Positions 7,038 to 13,576 are shown, numbered from the stretch's first letter. The stretch is 20,566 bases of DNA from Eggerthellaceae bacterium (GCA_900754955.1 CAAEEV010000143.1:1-20566), one strand, 5' to 3'. Notes: generated by a model not told the origin, from the sequence alone. Numbers and translations: made by a program.

Positions 7038-7126
7038 ACGCAAGCGGCGCCACGCGCGGGGCTCGCCACATTGCCGCCTTCTTCCACATCTTTCACGACG
7101 CAAGCGGCATTACGCGCGAGGTTCAC
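7038..7126. repeat. pair of 29-nt imperfect direct repeats
   Basis: 7038-7066 and 7098-7126 match at 23 of 29 positions (shared ACGCAAGCGGC, ACGCGCG, GG and TC), with a 60-nt period. They lie directly downstream of the MerR-family gene, and the second copy overlaps its last codons by 4 nt. Origin unknown. Confidence 0.55.
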
Positions 7127-8055
7127 TGCACAAGACGAATGGACACCTCGGTGTAGATAGCGTCAGCACGATTGCCAGCGTAGATCGACAACACCACATC
7201 GTAGAGATCGCCCGTCAAACGCCAGCCGTTGCGCTCTGCCACGGCATGCAGCTCATCGTAGGCGGCGAACATAGGATTGGTGCTGCCAGCTGCAGCCGCC
7301 TCCCCCGCGGAACCTCCGACAGCATCGGCGTCGCGCCCCACATCCGCATCCAGCTCCTCCTGCACTGCTGTCAGATCAATGTGGTTGAGCAGCTGCAAAT
7401 ACGTTCCCGCTGGTTTCACGCGTAACCGCTCCGATCCCACCTTTTTCGGAACGCGCTCTTCGGCGCACAAGCCCTCTGCGTAGCTCCTTTCCATCGCATG
7501 GGCCTCGTCAACGCGATATGCCTCCTGGAACGAACTTGCCCACCCTTTCTGCTCGCAATACTGCAGGTGCTCGTGCACTGCCGCCAGAAAGTCCTCCTCA
7601 CAGTCTTCGGAATAGGGAATGGCGCCCTCGATGAAATACTCTTCGGGGCAGACGCGCACGCGCCACCTGCGTCCGCCCTCGGTCGGCTCCCCATCGCCCG
7701 CGAGCCATGCAGCGAGATATCGGCTCTGCGCAAGAGCGCTCTCCAGCGTGCGCTGCTTTGCCGCGAGCGCGCGCCGCTGCTCCTCGATCGCTGCCACGCG
7801 CTCTTCCAGGACCAACTGAAGGCGCGGGCTTTCGGGTTTCTCCAGAAAATCACGCACTTCTGCAAGCGAGAGCCCCGCACTTTGCAATGCGGAAATGAGC
7901 GAGAAGTCCACCAGCTGCATGAAGGAGTACAGCTTGTAACCGTTTTCGCCGCGCTGCGCCGGGCTCAGCAAGCCGATGCGGTCGTAGTGACGCAGCGTTT
8001 CCTTGGTCGTGCGGCACAGCCGCGCAAACTCTCCGGCTTTCAGCAGAGCATCCAC
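7123..8055 (-). CDS. MerR-family multidrug-type regulator with GyrI-like effector domain
   Basis: Predicted DNA-binding activator/repressor of the BmrR/Mta type. Residues about 5-75 form the MerR winged helix (AGEFARLCRTTKETLRHYDR, then IGLLSP, NGYKLYS). A coiled-coil dimerisation helix follows (about 80-115), and then a GyrI-like ligand pocket to the end, interrupted by a low-complexity Ala/Gly/Asp insert near residue 250. The frame is open from a GTG at 8061, but AAAGGA would then be 1 nt from the start. The next GTG (8055) has it at 7 nt, so 310 aa is preferred. It is transcribed away from the MFS exporter at 8140, the usual regulator-efflux arrangement, so control of that exporter by a hydrophobic drug-like ligand is inferred. 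It resembles the truncated regulator at 11961-12512 in architecture. Confidence 0.88.
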   Translation of the reverse strand: MDALLKAGEFARLCRTTKETLRHYDRIGLLSPAQRGENGYKLYSFMQLVDFSLISALQSAGLSLAEVRDFLEKPESPRLQLVLEERVAAIEEQRRALAAKQRTLESALAQSRYLAAWLAGDGEPTEGGRRWRVRVCPEEYFIEGAIPYSEDCEEDFLAAVHEHLQYCEQKGWASSFQEAYRVDEAHAMERSYAEGLCAEERVPKKVGSERLRVKPAGTYLQLLNHIDLTAVQEELDADVGRDADAVGGSAGEAAAAGSTNPMFAAYDELHAVAERNGWRLTGDLYDVVLSIYAGNRADAIYTEVSIRLVQ

Positions 8056-8076
8056 GGGCACGTCCTTTCTCTACGC

Positions 8077-8107
8077 TTGACCATGTTGTTACCCCATAGT
8101 TTACGCT
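8077..8107 (+). promoter_or_regulatory. candidate MerR-type promoter of the MFS gene
   Basis: TTGACC (8077-8082) and TACGCT (8102-8107) are separated by 19 bp, the over-long spacer characteristic of promoters activated by MerR-family proteins. The -10 match is weak (3 of 6), and no clean dyad is visible in the spacer. Position between the divergent regulator and exporter genes supports the call. Confidence 0.35.
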
Positions 8108-8139
8108 CCAGCGAGCGCACAACGCGAGAAAGGAATCTC

Positions 8140-9399
8140 ATGGAACATCCAAACGATACGAACGACTGCAATGCATTAGGAAGCGCACTCTCCCGCAACT
8201 GGGTTGCCACCGTCGCCGTCATCTGGTGCGGGCAAGCGGCCTCGGTGCTCGCCACGTGCGCAGCGAGCTTCGCCGCCCTGTGGTACATCACGGAGTCGAC
8301 CGCCTCGCCGCTGTGGCTTTCGCTTGCCTCGGCAGCGGCGCTCCTACCCGTCGCGCTCTTGAGCCCCTTCGGCGGCGTGGCTGCCGACCGTTTCAAGCGC
8401 AAGCGCATCATGATCATCGCCGATGGAGCTGCCGGCGCGCTCTCGCTTGCCTTCGCGCTCATTATCTTCTCAGGTCAGGCGAGCATCCCGCTCATGTTGC
8501 TGATCCTCGCTGCGAGAGCGAGCGCGCAAGCGTTCCACAGCCCGGCCTTTTCCGCGCTCATGCCAAGCCTTGTTCCCGAACGGCATCTCGTGCGCATCAA
8601 CAGCATGGACCAGGCTGTCACCTCACTGTCGTCCATCGCGGGACCAGCGCTCGGCATCCTGCTGTACAACCTGGTCGGACTTGGCGGCGTTATGGTGCTT
8701 GATGCCGCATGCGCCGCTTTCGCGTGCCTGTGCCTTGGTATCGCTCGGGTGCCGCCACAGGCCGCCAGCGCAGCCGCAGCCTCGACGGTGCTCGAAGATC
8801 TGCGGGAAGGCATCACGGTTATCATGCGCGATGCGGGGCTGCGCAACCTCATGCTGCTCGTGATGGTGACGATGCTGTTGTTCATGCCCGCGGGTTTGCT
8901 CACGCCGCTCATGACCTATCAGCATTTCGGCGGCGACGGCTGGCAGGCATCCATCGTGGAAGCGACGTTCGGCGTAGGGCTGCTCGTAGGATCGGCCTTC
9001 ATGGCGGTGTGGGGCGGCGGCAAGCGTCGCGTTGCGGTGTTGGCGGCCTCGGGAATCGCACTCGGAGCGGCGATCGCGGGATGCGGTTTGCTCGCGCCAG
9101 GCATGTTTCCCGCGTTCGCTGCGCTCATGGGCGTTGCTGCAGCCGCGATGGGATGCTTCAACGCGCCGCTGCTCGCCATCATGCAGACGCGTGCGCCTGC
9201 AAGCGCCCTCGGCCGCGTCATGGGCATCTTTCTCACCGGATCGACGCTTGCCGCGCCGGTGGGGCCGGTGATCTCGGGGGTTCTTGCCGAGCAAGTCGGC
9301 ATCTCCACGTGGTTCGTCATGTGCGGCGCGCTGACCGTCGCGTGCTGCATAGCGGGCCTTGCCAACAAGAGCATCCGCTCCCTGGACGATGATAAGTAG
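8140..9399 (+). CDS. MFS efflux transporter
   Basis: 419-aa proton-driven exporter of the major facilitator superfamily, MFS_3/macrolide-efflux-like. About 12 hydrophobic helices are visible. The loop between helices 2 and 3 reads GGVAADRFKRKRIMI, the conserved motif A. The second half begins after a cytoplasmic stretch (VPPQAASAAAASTVLEDLRE, about 207-226) and repeats the fold. The ATG at 8140 has AGAAAGGA five to six bases upstream, so the much longer open frame to the left is rejected. It is divergent from the MerR/GyrI regulator, which suggests ligand-induced expression. The substrate is unknown; macrolides or other hydrophobic compounds are typical for the group. The gene converges on the XRE gene with a 63-bp gap. 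Confidence 0.9.
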   Translation: MEHPNDTNDCNALGSALSRNWVATVAVIWCGQAASVLATCAASFAALWYITESTASPLWLSLASAAALLPVALLSPFGGVAADRFKRKRIMIIADGAAGALSLAFALIIFSGQASIPLMLLILAARASAQAFHSPAFSALMPSLVPERHLVRINSMDQAVTSLSSIAGPALGILLYNLVGLGGVMVLDAACAAFACLCLGIARVPPQAASAAAASTVLEDLREGITVIMRDAGLRNLMLLVMVTMLLFMPAGLLTPLMTYQHFGGDGWQASIVEATFGVGLLVGSAFMAVWGGGKRRVAVLAASGIALGAAIAGCGLLAPGMFPAFAALMGVAAAAMGCFNAPLLAIMQTRAPASALGRVMGIFLTGSTLAAPVGPVISGVLAEQVGISTWFVMCGALTVACCIAGLANKSIRSLDDDK

Positions 9400-9462
9400 C
9401 GGTCCCAAAAGCAGCGAGGAATCCAACGCCCCCTCACCCCCGCTCAGCAGGAAGGCGCAGCG

Positions 9463-9870
9463 CTATTCGTCGTCCGTATGCGCGATCTGAACGAGAGCGA
9501 GACAGGCAAGCCCTATGCCGAGCAGGCAGAGCGCGTTTCTTGGCTCGACCTCGTCCATGATCGAAAGCGCCGTCACGCCCACGCCCATGGCGAGCGCGAC
9601 GGCTTTGAAGACGAGCTCGATGAGCGGACGCACCTTGCTCCGGGCGGGCTCTTCTTGCGCGGACGTCTTCGCTTCAAGCAGCTCGTCGACCGAAACGCCG
9701 AGCTGCTCCGCAAGCCTGGGAAGCGACGCGACGTCGGGGAAGGAGAGGTTCCGTTCCCATTTCGACACCGCCTTGTCGGTGACGCCCATGCTCTGTGCGA
9801 GCTCCAACTGAGTCATGCCCTTCTCTTTCCGGAGCGCGGCTATAGTGGAGCCGAAGGTTTGCTTTGTCAT
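9463..9870 (-). CDS. XRE-family regulator with two C-terminal membrane helices
   Basis: 135-aa protein. Residues 8-62 form a Cro/C1-type helix-turn-helix (MTQLELAQSMGVTDKAVSKW). A short charged linker follows, then two hydrophobic helices at about 84-104 and 112-130, so the DNA-binding domain would be tethered to the cytoplasmic face of the membrane. Start ATG 9870 has AAAGGATC upstream. It lies 214 bp downstream of the LytTR-fusion gene on the same strand. Its leader carries two LytTR-type boxes, so regulation by that protein is plausible. Membrane-tethered XRE proteins of this size are common in Gram-positive bacteria, but their signals are usually unknown. Target genes cannot be told from the sequence. 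Confidence 0.85.
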   Translation of the reverse strand: MTKQTFGSTIAALRKEKGMTQLELAQSMGVTDKAVSKWERNLSFPDVASLPRLAEQLGVSVDELLEAKTSAQEEPARSKVRPLIELVFKAVALAMGVGVTALSIMDEVEPRNALCLLGIGLACLALVQIAHTDDE

Positions 9871-9906
9871 GATCGATCCTTTCCTTGTGCGGATGGGGAC
9901 GATCCC

Positions 9907-9935
9907 ATCGTCAGGAAAAAGCGCCCCTCACTCAA
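9907..9935 (-). promoter_or_regulatory. candidate promoter of the membrane-XRE gene
   Basis: On the minus strand TTGAGT (9935-9930) and GACGAT (9912-9907) are separated by 17 bp. Both are weak matches, as expected for an activator-dependent promoter. The LytTR boxes lie directly upstream of the -35. Confidence 0.35.
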
Positions 9936-9942
9936 CCGACCA

Positions 9943-9972
9943 TCAGTTGAGTCGACTCGACCGTCAGTCGAG
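9943..9972 (+). promoter_or_regulatory. tandem LytTR-type operator boxes
   Basis: TCAGTTGAG (9943-9951) fits the published LytTR box pattern [TA][AC][CA]GTTN[AG][TG] at every position. TCAGTCGAG (9964-9972) fits with one mismatch. They are direct repeats 21 bp apart with 12 bp between, the spacing used by LytTR regulators such as AgrA and VirR. The longer words CGACC(A/G)TCAGT(T/C)GAG agree at 13 of 15 positions. They sit 73-102 bp before the XRE start, next to the gene of a LytTR protein. The same stretch can also be read as two small dyads (CTCAAC/GTTGAG and CTCGAC/GTCGAG). Confidence 0.6.
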
Positions 9973-10084
9973 CTGCGGTTTACCGCGTATGACCTGCCCG
10001 TTCGCGCAGCGCACCGCACGATCATCCACGCAGGCGAACGGTCGCGCGTGTACGGCGTTGCCCGTTACCAGCCTTCACCGCAGG

Positions 10085-11008
10085 CTACCGCCAGCCGTAG
10101 CGGTCGCGCATTTCGTCGGCGCGGCCCTTGGCGAGCGGGATCTGCGTTGCCGCGGCGTCGGCGAGCGTGAGGTTAAAGCTGTTGCGGGTGAAGCGCTCCA
10201 CTTTCGCAACCTTTTGCACGTTGACGATATAAGAGCGGTGGCAGCGGAAGAAGCCATAGCGCTCGAGTTCAGCCTCCAGCTCGTCGAGCGTCATCTGCAC
10301 GGGATAGAGCTCGCCGCGCACGCTCACGAAGTTCGCGCGGTTGACGCTCTCGACGAAGTCGACCTCGCGCGGATCGAAGAGCAAGGTCGCGTCGCCGGAT
10401 TTGGCGGGAACTTTGAATACGCGCACCTCGTCGCCGGCATAGGCGGGCGCATCGGCGTTGTCGTCACCGTCTCCGGTCTGCGCTTGCCAGAAGCGACCGT
10501 CTTCCTCGTAGAACGCGGAGCCCGGCATGAGCAATGCCTCGCGCAGGGGCTCGCCGCACGTGATGACGATGCCGCCCGCCTCGACCACCTGGCCGAGCCA
10601 CGCCTGCACGAGGCCACGCGTAGCGGGCGTGATGTCGCCCAGCGGCCGTTCGCAGAACACCACTTCGGGTTCAAACAGGCTCATGCGCGCGAAGTTCATG
10701 AGCGCGCGCTGCTCGGGCGAGAGCTTCTTGACGGACGTTTTCGCAACGTCCTTGAGCCCGAAATGCGCGATCGCTTCCTCTGCCGTGACGGCACCGCCTG
10801 CGACGCGCGCAAAGAAGCGCAGGTAGGAGCGCACCGTGTCGCGGTCGAATCCCTTGTCGGTTGCGACATAGAAGGCGCAGCGGCGATTCGCATACGCGCC
10901 GTGGACGAAGCGCACCGCGCGGTCCACCGCATCGCGCCCGCATTCGATGTGAACGCTGCTTCCCCGCTCGCCCTCGAGCAGCTCCTCTATGGTGTTGTAG
11001 TCCGCCAT
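10085..11008 (-). CDS. LytTR-domain regulator fused to a degenerate ABC-ATPase-like domain
   Basis: 307-aa two-part protein. Residues about 208-305 are a LytTR DNA-binding domain (VDFVESVNRANFVSVRG, then FFRCHRSYIVNVQKVAKVER). Residues about 15-175 look like a decayed ABC ATPase. LSPEQRALMNFAR (96-108) stands where LSGGQ and its helix would be. EPEVVFCERP (113-122) resembles Walker B, with the usual Asp-Glu reduced to Cys-Glu. LGDITPAT (123-130) resembles the D-loop, and VITCGEP (148-154) stands where the H-loop should be but has no histidine. No Walker A GxxGxGKS is visible. It therefore probably does not hydrolyse ATP. It has neither a response-regulator receiver domain nor membrane helices. 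Start ATG 11008 has GGGAGAGG upstream. It probably acts on the LytTR boxes at 9943-9972; its input signal is unknown. Confidence 0.8.
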   Translation of the reverse strand: MADYNTIEELLEGERGSSVHIECGRDAVDRAVRFVHGAYANRRCAFYVATDKGFDRDTVRSYLRFFARVAGGAVTAEEAIAHFGLKDVAKTSVKKLSPEQRALMNFARMSLFEPEVVFCERPLGDITPATRGLVQAWLGQVVEAGGIVITCGEPLREALLMPGSAFYEEDGRFWQAQTGDGDDNADAPAYAGDEVRVFKVPAKSGDATLLFDPREVDFVESVNRANFVSVRGELYPVQMTLDELEAELERYGFFRCHRSYIVNVQKVAKVERFTRNSFNLTLADAAATQIPLAKGRADEMRDRYGWR

Positions 11009-11043
11009 GCACCTCTCCCGGCTCGCGTCCGTCAGGCCGCATC

Positions 11044-11049
11044 ATTATA
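11044..11049 (-). promoter_or_regulatory. -10 box of the LytTR-fusion gene
   Basis: Perfect TATAAT on the minus strand in a short AT-rich island, 35 bases before the ATG. No recognisable -35 hexamer is seen. Confidence 0.5.
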
Positions 11050-11131
11050 TATGAGCGCTCGCGCGGAAGAGCAGAGGTGCCGACGTTCTCTCAGCCGCCG
11101 CGGATGCGAACGCCGTTCAGCTCGCACCCTC

Positions 11132-11161
11132 GATGACAAACGGACAAGCCGTTTGACACCG
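11132..11161. repeat. REP-like palindromic repeat, copy 1
   Basis: GATGACAAACGG, 5-nt centre, CCGTTTGACACC. The inner 7 bp (CAAACGG/CCGTTTG) pair perfectly. It is a member of the family with arms GATG(A/G/T)CAAACG and CGTTTG(C/A)CATC. Its start is 45 bp from copy 2. Confidence 0.75.
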
Positions 11162-11176
11162 TCCACGAAGGTACTT

Positions 11177-11205
11177 GATGGCAAACGATCCGTCCGTTTG
11201 CCATC
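11177..11205. repeat. REP-like palindromic repeat, copy 2
   Basis: Perfect 11-bp arms GATGGCAAACG and CGTTTGCCATC around the 7-nt centre ATCCGTC; the cleanest copy in the window. A further half-site CTTGCCATCG follows at about 11225. Confidence 0.8.
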
Positions 11206-11291
11206 GTCTGTCATCTGCTGGTTGCTTGCCATCGTCGCGCATCAGCTTCTGAACATATCTCCCTGATCTGTATCGCATCCTTTCGACTCCG

Positions 11292-11319
11292 TTGAATTGT
11301 GCGGCAAGAGGGCTATGCT
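11292..11319 (+). promoter_or_regulatory. promoter of the zinc-ribbon gene
   Basis: TTGAAT (11292-11297) and TATGCT (11314-11319) have a 16-bp spacer, 37 bases before the ATG at 11356. This is the best-formed sigma70-type promoter in the window. Confidence 0.5.
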
Positions 11320-11355
11320 TGCTTCATAAACAATGCTTTCGAGGAGGAATACACC

Positions 11356-11634
11356 ATGTGCTTTAGGCCAGCGGAAGCCGGCGGATTCGCCAGCGACGGA
11401 CACACGTGCCCTCATTGCGGGAAGACCATCCAGTTCATGGGCGGCGTGACGCTTAAGCAGTGCCCCTTCTGCAAGGGGGACCTCACGGACATGCTCAAGG
11501 CCGAAGACTACACGCCCACCGTGCCGCTCGTCCCCAGCCAGCCGAAGGCGCCGGTCCAACCGAAAGCCCCCGGACAGCCAACCGTGCCGAACCAGCCCAA
11601 GACCCCTTCCGTTCCTAAGCCGCCTTCGGCGTAG
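11356..11634 (+). CDS. small zinc-ribbon protein with proline-rich tail
   Basis: 92-aa product. The N-terminal half has two CxxC knuckles, TCPHCGKTI and QCPFCKGDL, about 19 residues apart, which should bind one zinc ion. From about residue 55 the chain is a low-complexity tail of Pro, Gln, Lys and Ala with repeated QPKAP units and no predicted fold. The start MCFRPAEAGG is set by GAGGAGG eight bases upstream of the ATG at 11356. It is a single gene with its own promoter and a long hairpin repeat 8 bp after the stop. I recall similar MCFRPA-starting proteins as common in Coriobacteriia, but no function is known. A protein-protein adaptor or RNA-binding role would be a guess. Confidence 0.75.
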   Translation: MCFRPAEAGGFASDGHTCPHCGKTIQFMGGVTLKQCPFCKGDLTDMLKAEDYTPTVPLVPSQPKAPVQPKAPGQPTVPNQPKTPSVPKPPSA

Positions 11635-11641
11635 CGATAAC

Positions 11642-11678
11642 GACCGATGGCAAACGGAGAGATCGTTCGCCATCGGTC
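11642..11678. repeat. REP-like palindromic repeat, copy 3 (extended hairpin)
   Basis: 15-bp arms GACCGATGGCAAACG and CGTTCGCCATCGGTC with one mismatch around a 7-nt centre. It sits 8 bp after the zinc-ribbon stop codon and may act as a transcript-end hairpin, although no T-run follows. Confidence 0.75.
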
Positions 11679-11739
11679 CCTCGCTGCAGCAAAAAGGCAG
11701 AGTCTCAAATCTCGCAGTCGACCGCGAACACAGCGCGGC

Positions 11740-11961
11740 TCAGCTCGCATCCTCCTTTTTACGCCCCGACGATTCGAGCAGTGCCACGCCAGCGACGATG
11801 AGCGCGATGCCGCCCACCATGGCAGCATTCAGCGGCTCGCCCCACAGCACCGCCCCGATAATGGAGATCGCAGCCACGCTCACACCCGACCAGATGCCGT
11901 ACGCAACGCCAAGTTCCAGCCCGCGCAGTGCGAAGGTAAACACCGCGAAGCACGTGACGAA
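11740..11961 (-). pseudogene. SMR-type multidrug efflux protein, 5'-truncated
   Basis: The C-terminal two-thirds of a small multidrug resistance (EmrE/QacC-like) protein is readable: TCFAVFTFALRGLELGVAYG, then IWSGVSVAAISIIGAVLWGE, and a last helix GGIALIVAGVALLES. GVAYGIWSG matches the conserved GIAYAIWSG of EmrE. The first transmembrane helix, with the essential glutamate (E14 in EmrE), and part of helix 2 are missing. Upstream of about 11961 the frame runs into sequence that codes on the other strand for a MerR-type regulator. It therefore cannot make a working transporter, which needs four helices and the glutamate. The loss looks like a deletion shared with its divergent neighbour. Confidence 0.85.
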
Positions 11962-12512
11962 AGATCCGCGAGCTGCAGTGCTCGGAGCGCCTGCTCGGCG
12001 AAATCGAGCGACAGGCCACCCTGGCGCAGCATGCGTCGAGCGTCCCCCGTCTCGAAACGTTCGAGGAGCGCACCGTTCTCGTGGCGCATGATGGGCTCGC
12101 GCTTCGCGCCGACGCGGATATGACGCCACTTTTCGACCTCGATGCAACAACCATGGAAACGCTTCGCCTCATCGGGCCGGAAGCCGAGATGGCGCCCTAC
12201 GGGCTGGAAGCGCAGGTCGAAGACGACGGCACGCCCGTTTACACTAGCTTGCTCTATGCGCTCGCACCTGATGCCGACATGAGCAAGGTGCCCCCCGGAA
12301 CGCGCACCCGCACAATGCCGGCAGGCACGTATGCGGTGATCGACTACAACGGAACGTGGAGTCAGGTCGGTTGCGCATACGGGACATTGCGCGAGTTCAT
12401 CGACGAGCGAGGGCTGCGCGCAGACGGGCCGTTTCGCGAGACGAGCCACATCAGACTGCTCGACACCGACATCAGCAAAAGCAACAGCTCCATCAGCGTC
12501 GCCGTCAAATAG
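11961..12512 (+). pseudogene. MerR-family regulator, 5'-truncated (linker helix plus GyrI-like domain)
   Basis: Open frame from just after a TGA at 11955. It reads KIRELQCSERLLGEIERQ (the coiled-coil dimerisation helix of MerR/BmrR proteins), then a complete GyrI-like effector-binding domain from about 12060 (LETFEERTVLVAHDG ... YGLEAQVEDD ... MPAGTYAVIDYNGTW ... IRLLDTDIS). The N-terminal winged-helix DNA-binding domain of about 75-100 residues is absent. A shorter product of 143 aa could start at GTG 12081, so a stand-alone GyrI-like ligand-binding protein is possible, but no convincing ribosome site is seen. The arrangement, back to back with an equally 5'-truncated SMR gene, indicates that a deletion removed both starts and the shared promoter. 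Confidence 0.8.
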
Positions 12513-12545
12513 TCGGAATTCGGGTCCGCGACGGCGAATGGCCTT

Positions 12546-12574
12546 GATGTCAAACGACCTGTCCGCTTGTCATC
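12546..12574. repeat. REP-like palindromic repeat, copy 4
   Basis: GATGTCAAACG, centre ACCTGTC, CGCTTGTCATC; two mismatches between arms. It shares the ACCTGTC centre with copies 7 and 9. Confidence 0.7.
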
Positions 12575-12582
12575 CGATGTAA

Positions 12583-12649
12583 TGCGAGTTCGCGGACGTT
12601 TCAGCAGAAAACAATGCCTGGCATCTGCCGAAACCTCCGCGAACTCGCA
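12583..12649. repeat. 26-bp inverted repeat (long hairpin)
   Basis: Left arm 12583-12608 (TGCGAGTTCGCGGA...) and right arm 12624-12649 (...TCCGCGAACTCGCA) pair over 26 bp with two mismatches, around a 15-nt loop. A nested ATGCC-T-GGCAT palindrome overlaps loop and arm (12614-12624). It sits 89 bp upstream of the orphan permease start and could form a very stable RNA hairpin in a leader, or be a decayed mobile element. The 13-nt end of one arm recurs at 6671-6683. Confidence 0.75.
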
Positions 12650-12723
12650 CGAGAACGGGATGACGGAAACCACGGACGGGCGCATCGCGATTCGCCTGGT
12701 TCTCCTCGCGCCACACGTTCGGG

Positions 12724-12729
12724 TATCAT
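12724..12729 (+). promoter_or_regulatory. candidate -10 box; possibly leaderless start
   Basis: TATCAT lies only 9 bases before the ATG at 12739, and no Shine-Dalgarno sequence is present. Transcription from this box would begin at or within a few bases of the start codon. No clear -35 hexamer is visible. Confidence 0.35.
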
Positions 12730-12738
12730 GGCGAAACC

Positions 12739-13488
12739 ATGGGAAACGCGGCACTGAAAAACATCGGGGCGGTCGCCCTGCACGATGCGCTTGATGCGGC
12801 GCGCAATCCCGTCATGCTCATGATGCTGGCGACATGCGCGTTGCTCGCGTTAGTATTCTCGTCGATCATCGGCGTGGATTGGCTCGGCGGCGCAGGATCG
12901 GAGGCGTTCCTCACAATGGTCGCCGTCGCCATCGCGCCCGCTTACACGGGATCGGTCGGGCTGCTCTACGTCATGTCCGAGGAGGCCGAACGCGGCGTGC
13001 CCGTGACGCTCGCACAGGCGGGCGTCACCACCGCGCAAGCCGCGATCGGCAAGTTCTTAGCATCGCTTGCGTGGACGCTGATCGCTGTGGCCCTTGCCTG
13101 CCTTGCCGTCGGGTTCCCGGCGGCGAAGACGGCGGTTGTCCTCGCGCTTGCGATCCCGGCGTCGCTGCCCATCCTGTTCATGAGCCTGGCGTTCGGCTTG
13201 CTCGCCGACGACCAAATGAAGAGCAGCGTATTCGCAGTGCCCATCGTGGCCTGCGCCGTGCTGCCGCTTTTGGGAATCATGGCCGAAGGGCTGCGCACGA
13301 TCATCTGCTTCCTTCCCACAGGTTTCGCCGCCGAGATGTCCTGGATGCTCGCAGGCCTGCCGACGGTCCTGCCGCCCGCCGCGACGATCGCGCTCTGCGC
13401 CGCCTGGATCGCCGCAACCGCCGCCTTCGCCGCGTGGGCACACCGCCGTTACGCCGCACGCGTCGCAGCCCTGGTTGAGCGAATCTGA
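12739..13488 (+). CDS. orphan ABC-2 type permease
   Basis: 249-aa membrane protein with about six hydrophobic segments and a cytoplasmic loop YVMSEEAERGVPVTLAQAG (residues 77-95) matching the coupling motif of the permease at 4554-5324. Residues 141-198 (SLPILFMSLAFGL, DDQM, FLPTGF) align closely with residues 155-208 of that protein, so the two are paralogues. No ATP-binding gene is adjacent on either side, unlike the 5.3-kb operon. It may borrow that operon's ATPase, pair with a distant one, or work with the degenerate ABC/LytTR protein 1.7 kb away; all three are inference. No ribosome site precedes the ATG, and a -10-like box close by suggests a leaderless message. Start chosen because the next in-frame ATG, in VMLMML at residue 27, falls inside the first hydrophobic segment. 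Confidence 0.8.
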   Translation: MGNAALKNIGAVALHDALDAARNPVMLMMLATCALLALVFSSIIGVDWLGGAGSEAFLTMVAVAIAPAYTGSVGLLYVMSEEAERGVPVTLAQAGVTTAQAAIGKFLASLAWTLIAVALACLAVGFPAAKTAVVLALAIPASLPILFMSLAFGLLADDQMKSSVFAVPIVACAVLPLLGIMAEGLRTIICFLPTGFAAEMSWMLAGLPTVLPPAATIALCAAWIAATAAFAAWAHRRYAARVAALVERI

Positions 13489-13576
13489 CAAGGGAACGGG
13501 GCCTGCTTCGCGCAAAACGGCGAGCGCGCCAGCAGACGCCCCGCGCGACGGACAACGTATCTGCACAAGCGAAGTG

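Larger units (their letters stand above)
6467..7122. other. gene-free stretch between ABC operon and MerR gene
   Basis: These 656 bp contain no supportable gene. 6467-6748 is GC-rich leader of the ABC operon, with no clear promoter hexamers. A 13-nt word AGGTTTCGGCAGA at 6671-6683 recurs in reverse complement at 12624-12636. 6749-6998 is a less GC-rich inverted-repeat element, and 7038-7126 holds a pair of direct repeats; both are listed separately. Confidence 0.6.

Noticed and set aside
7498..8139. Long plus-strand extension upstream of the MFS start
   Set aside because: Antisense to the MerR-family gene; the ATG at 8140 has a proper ribosome site and begins the MFS fold.
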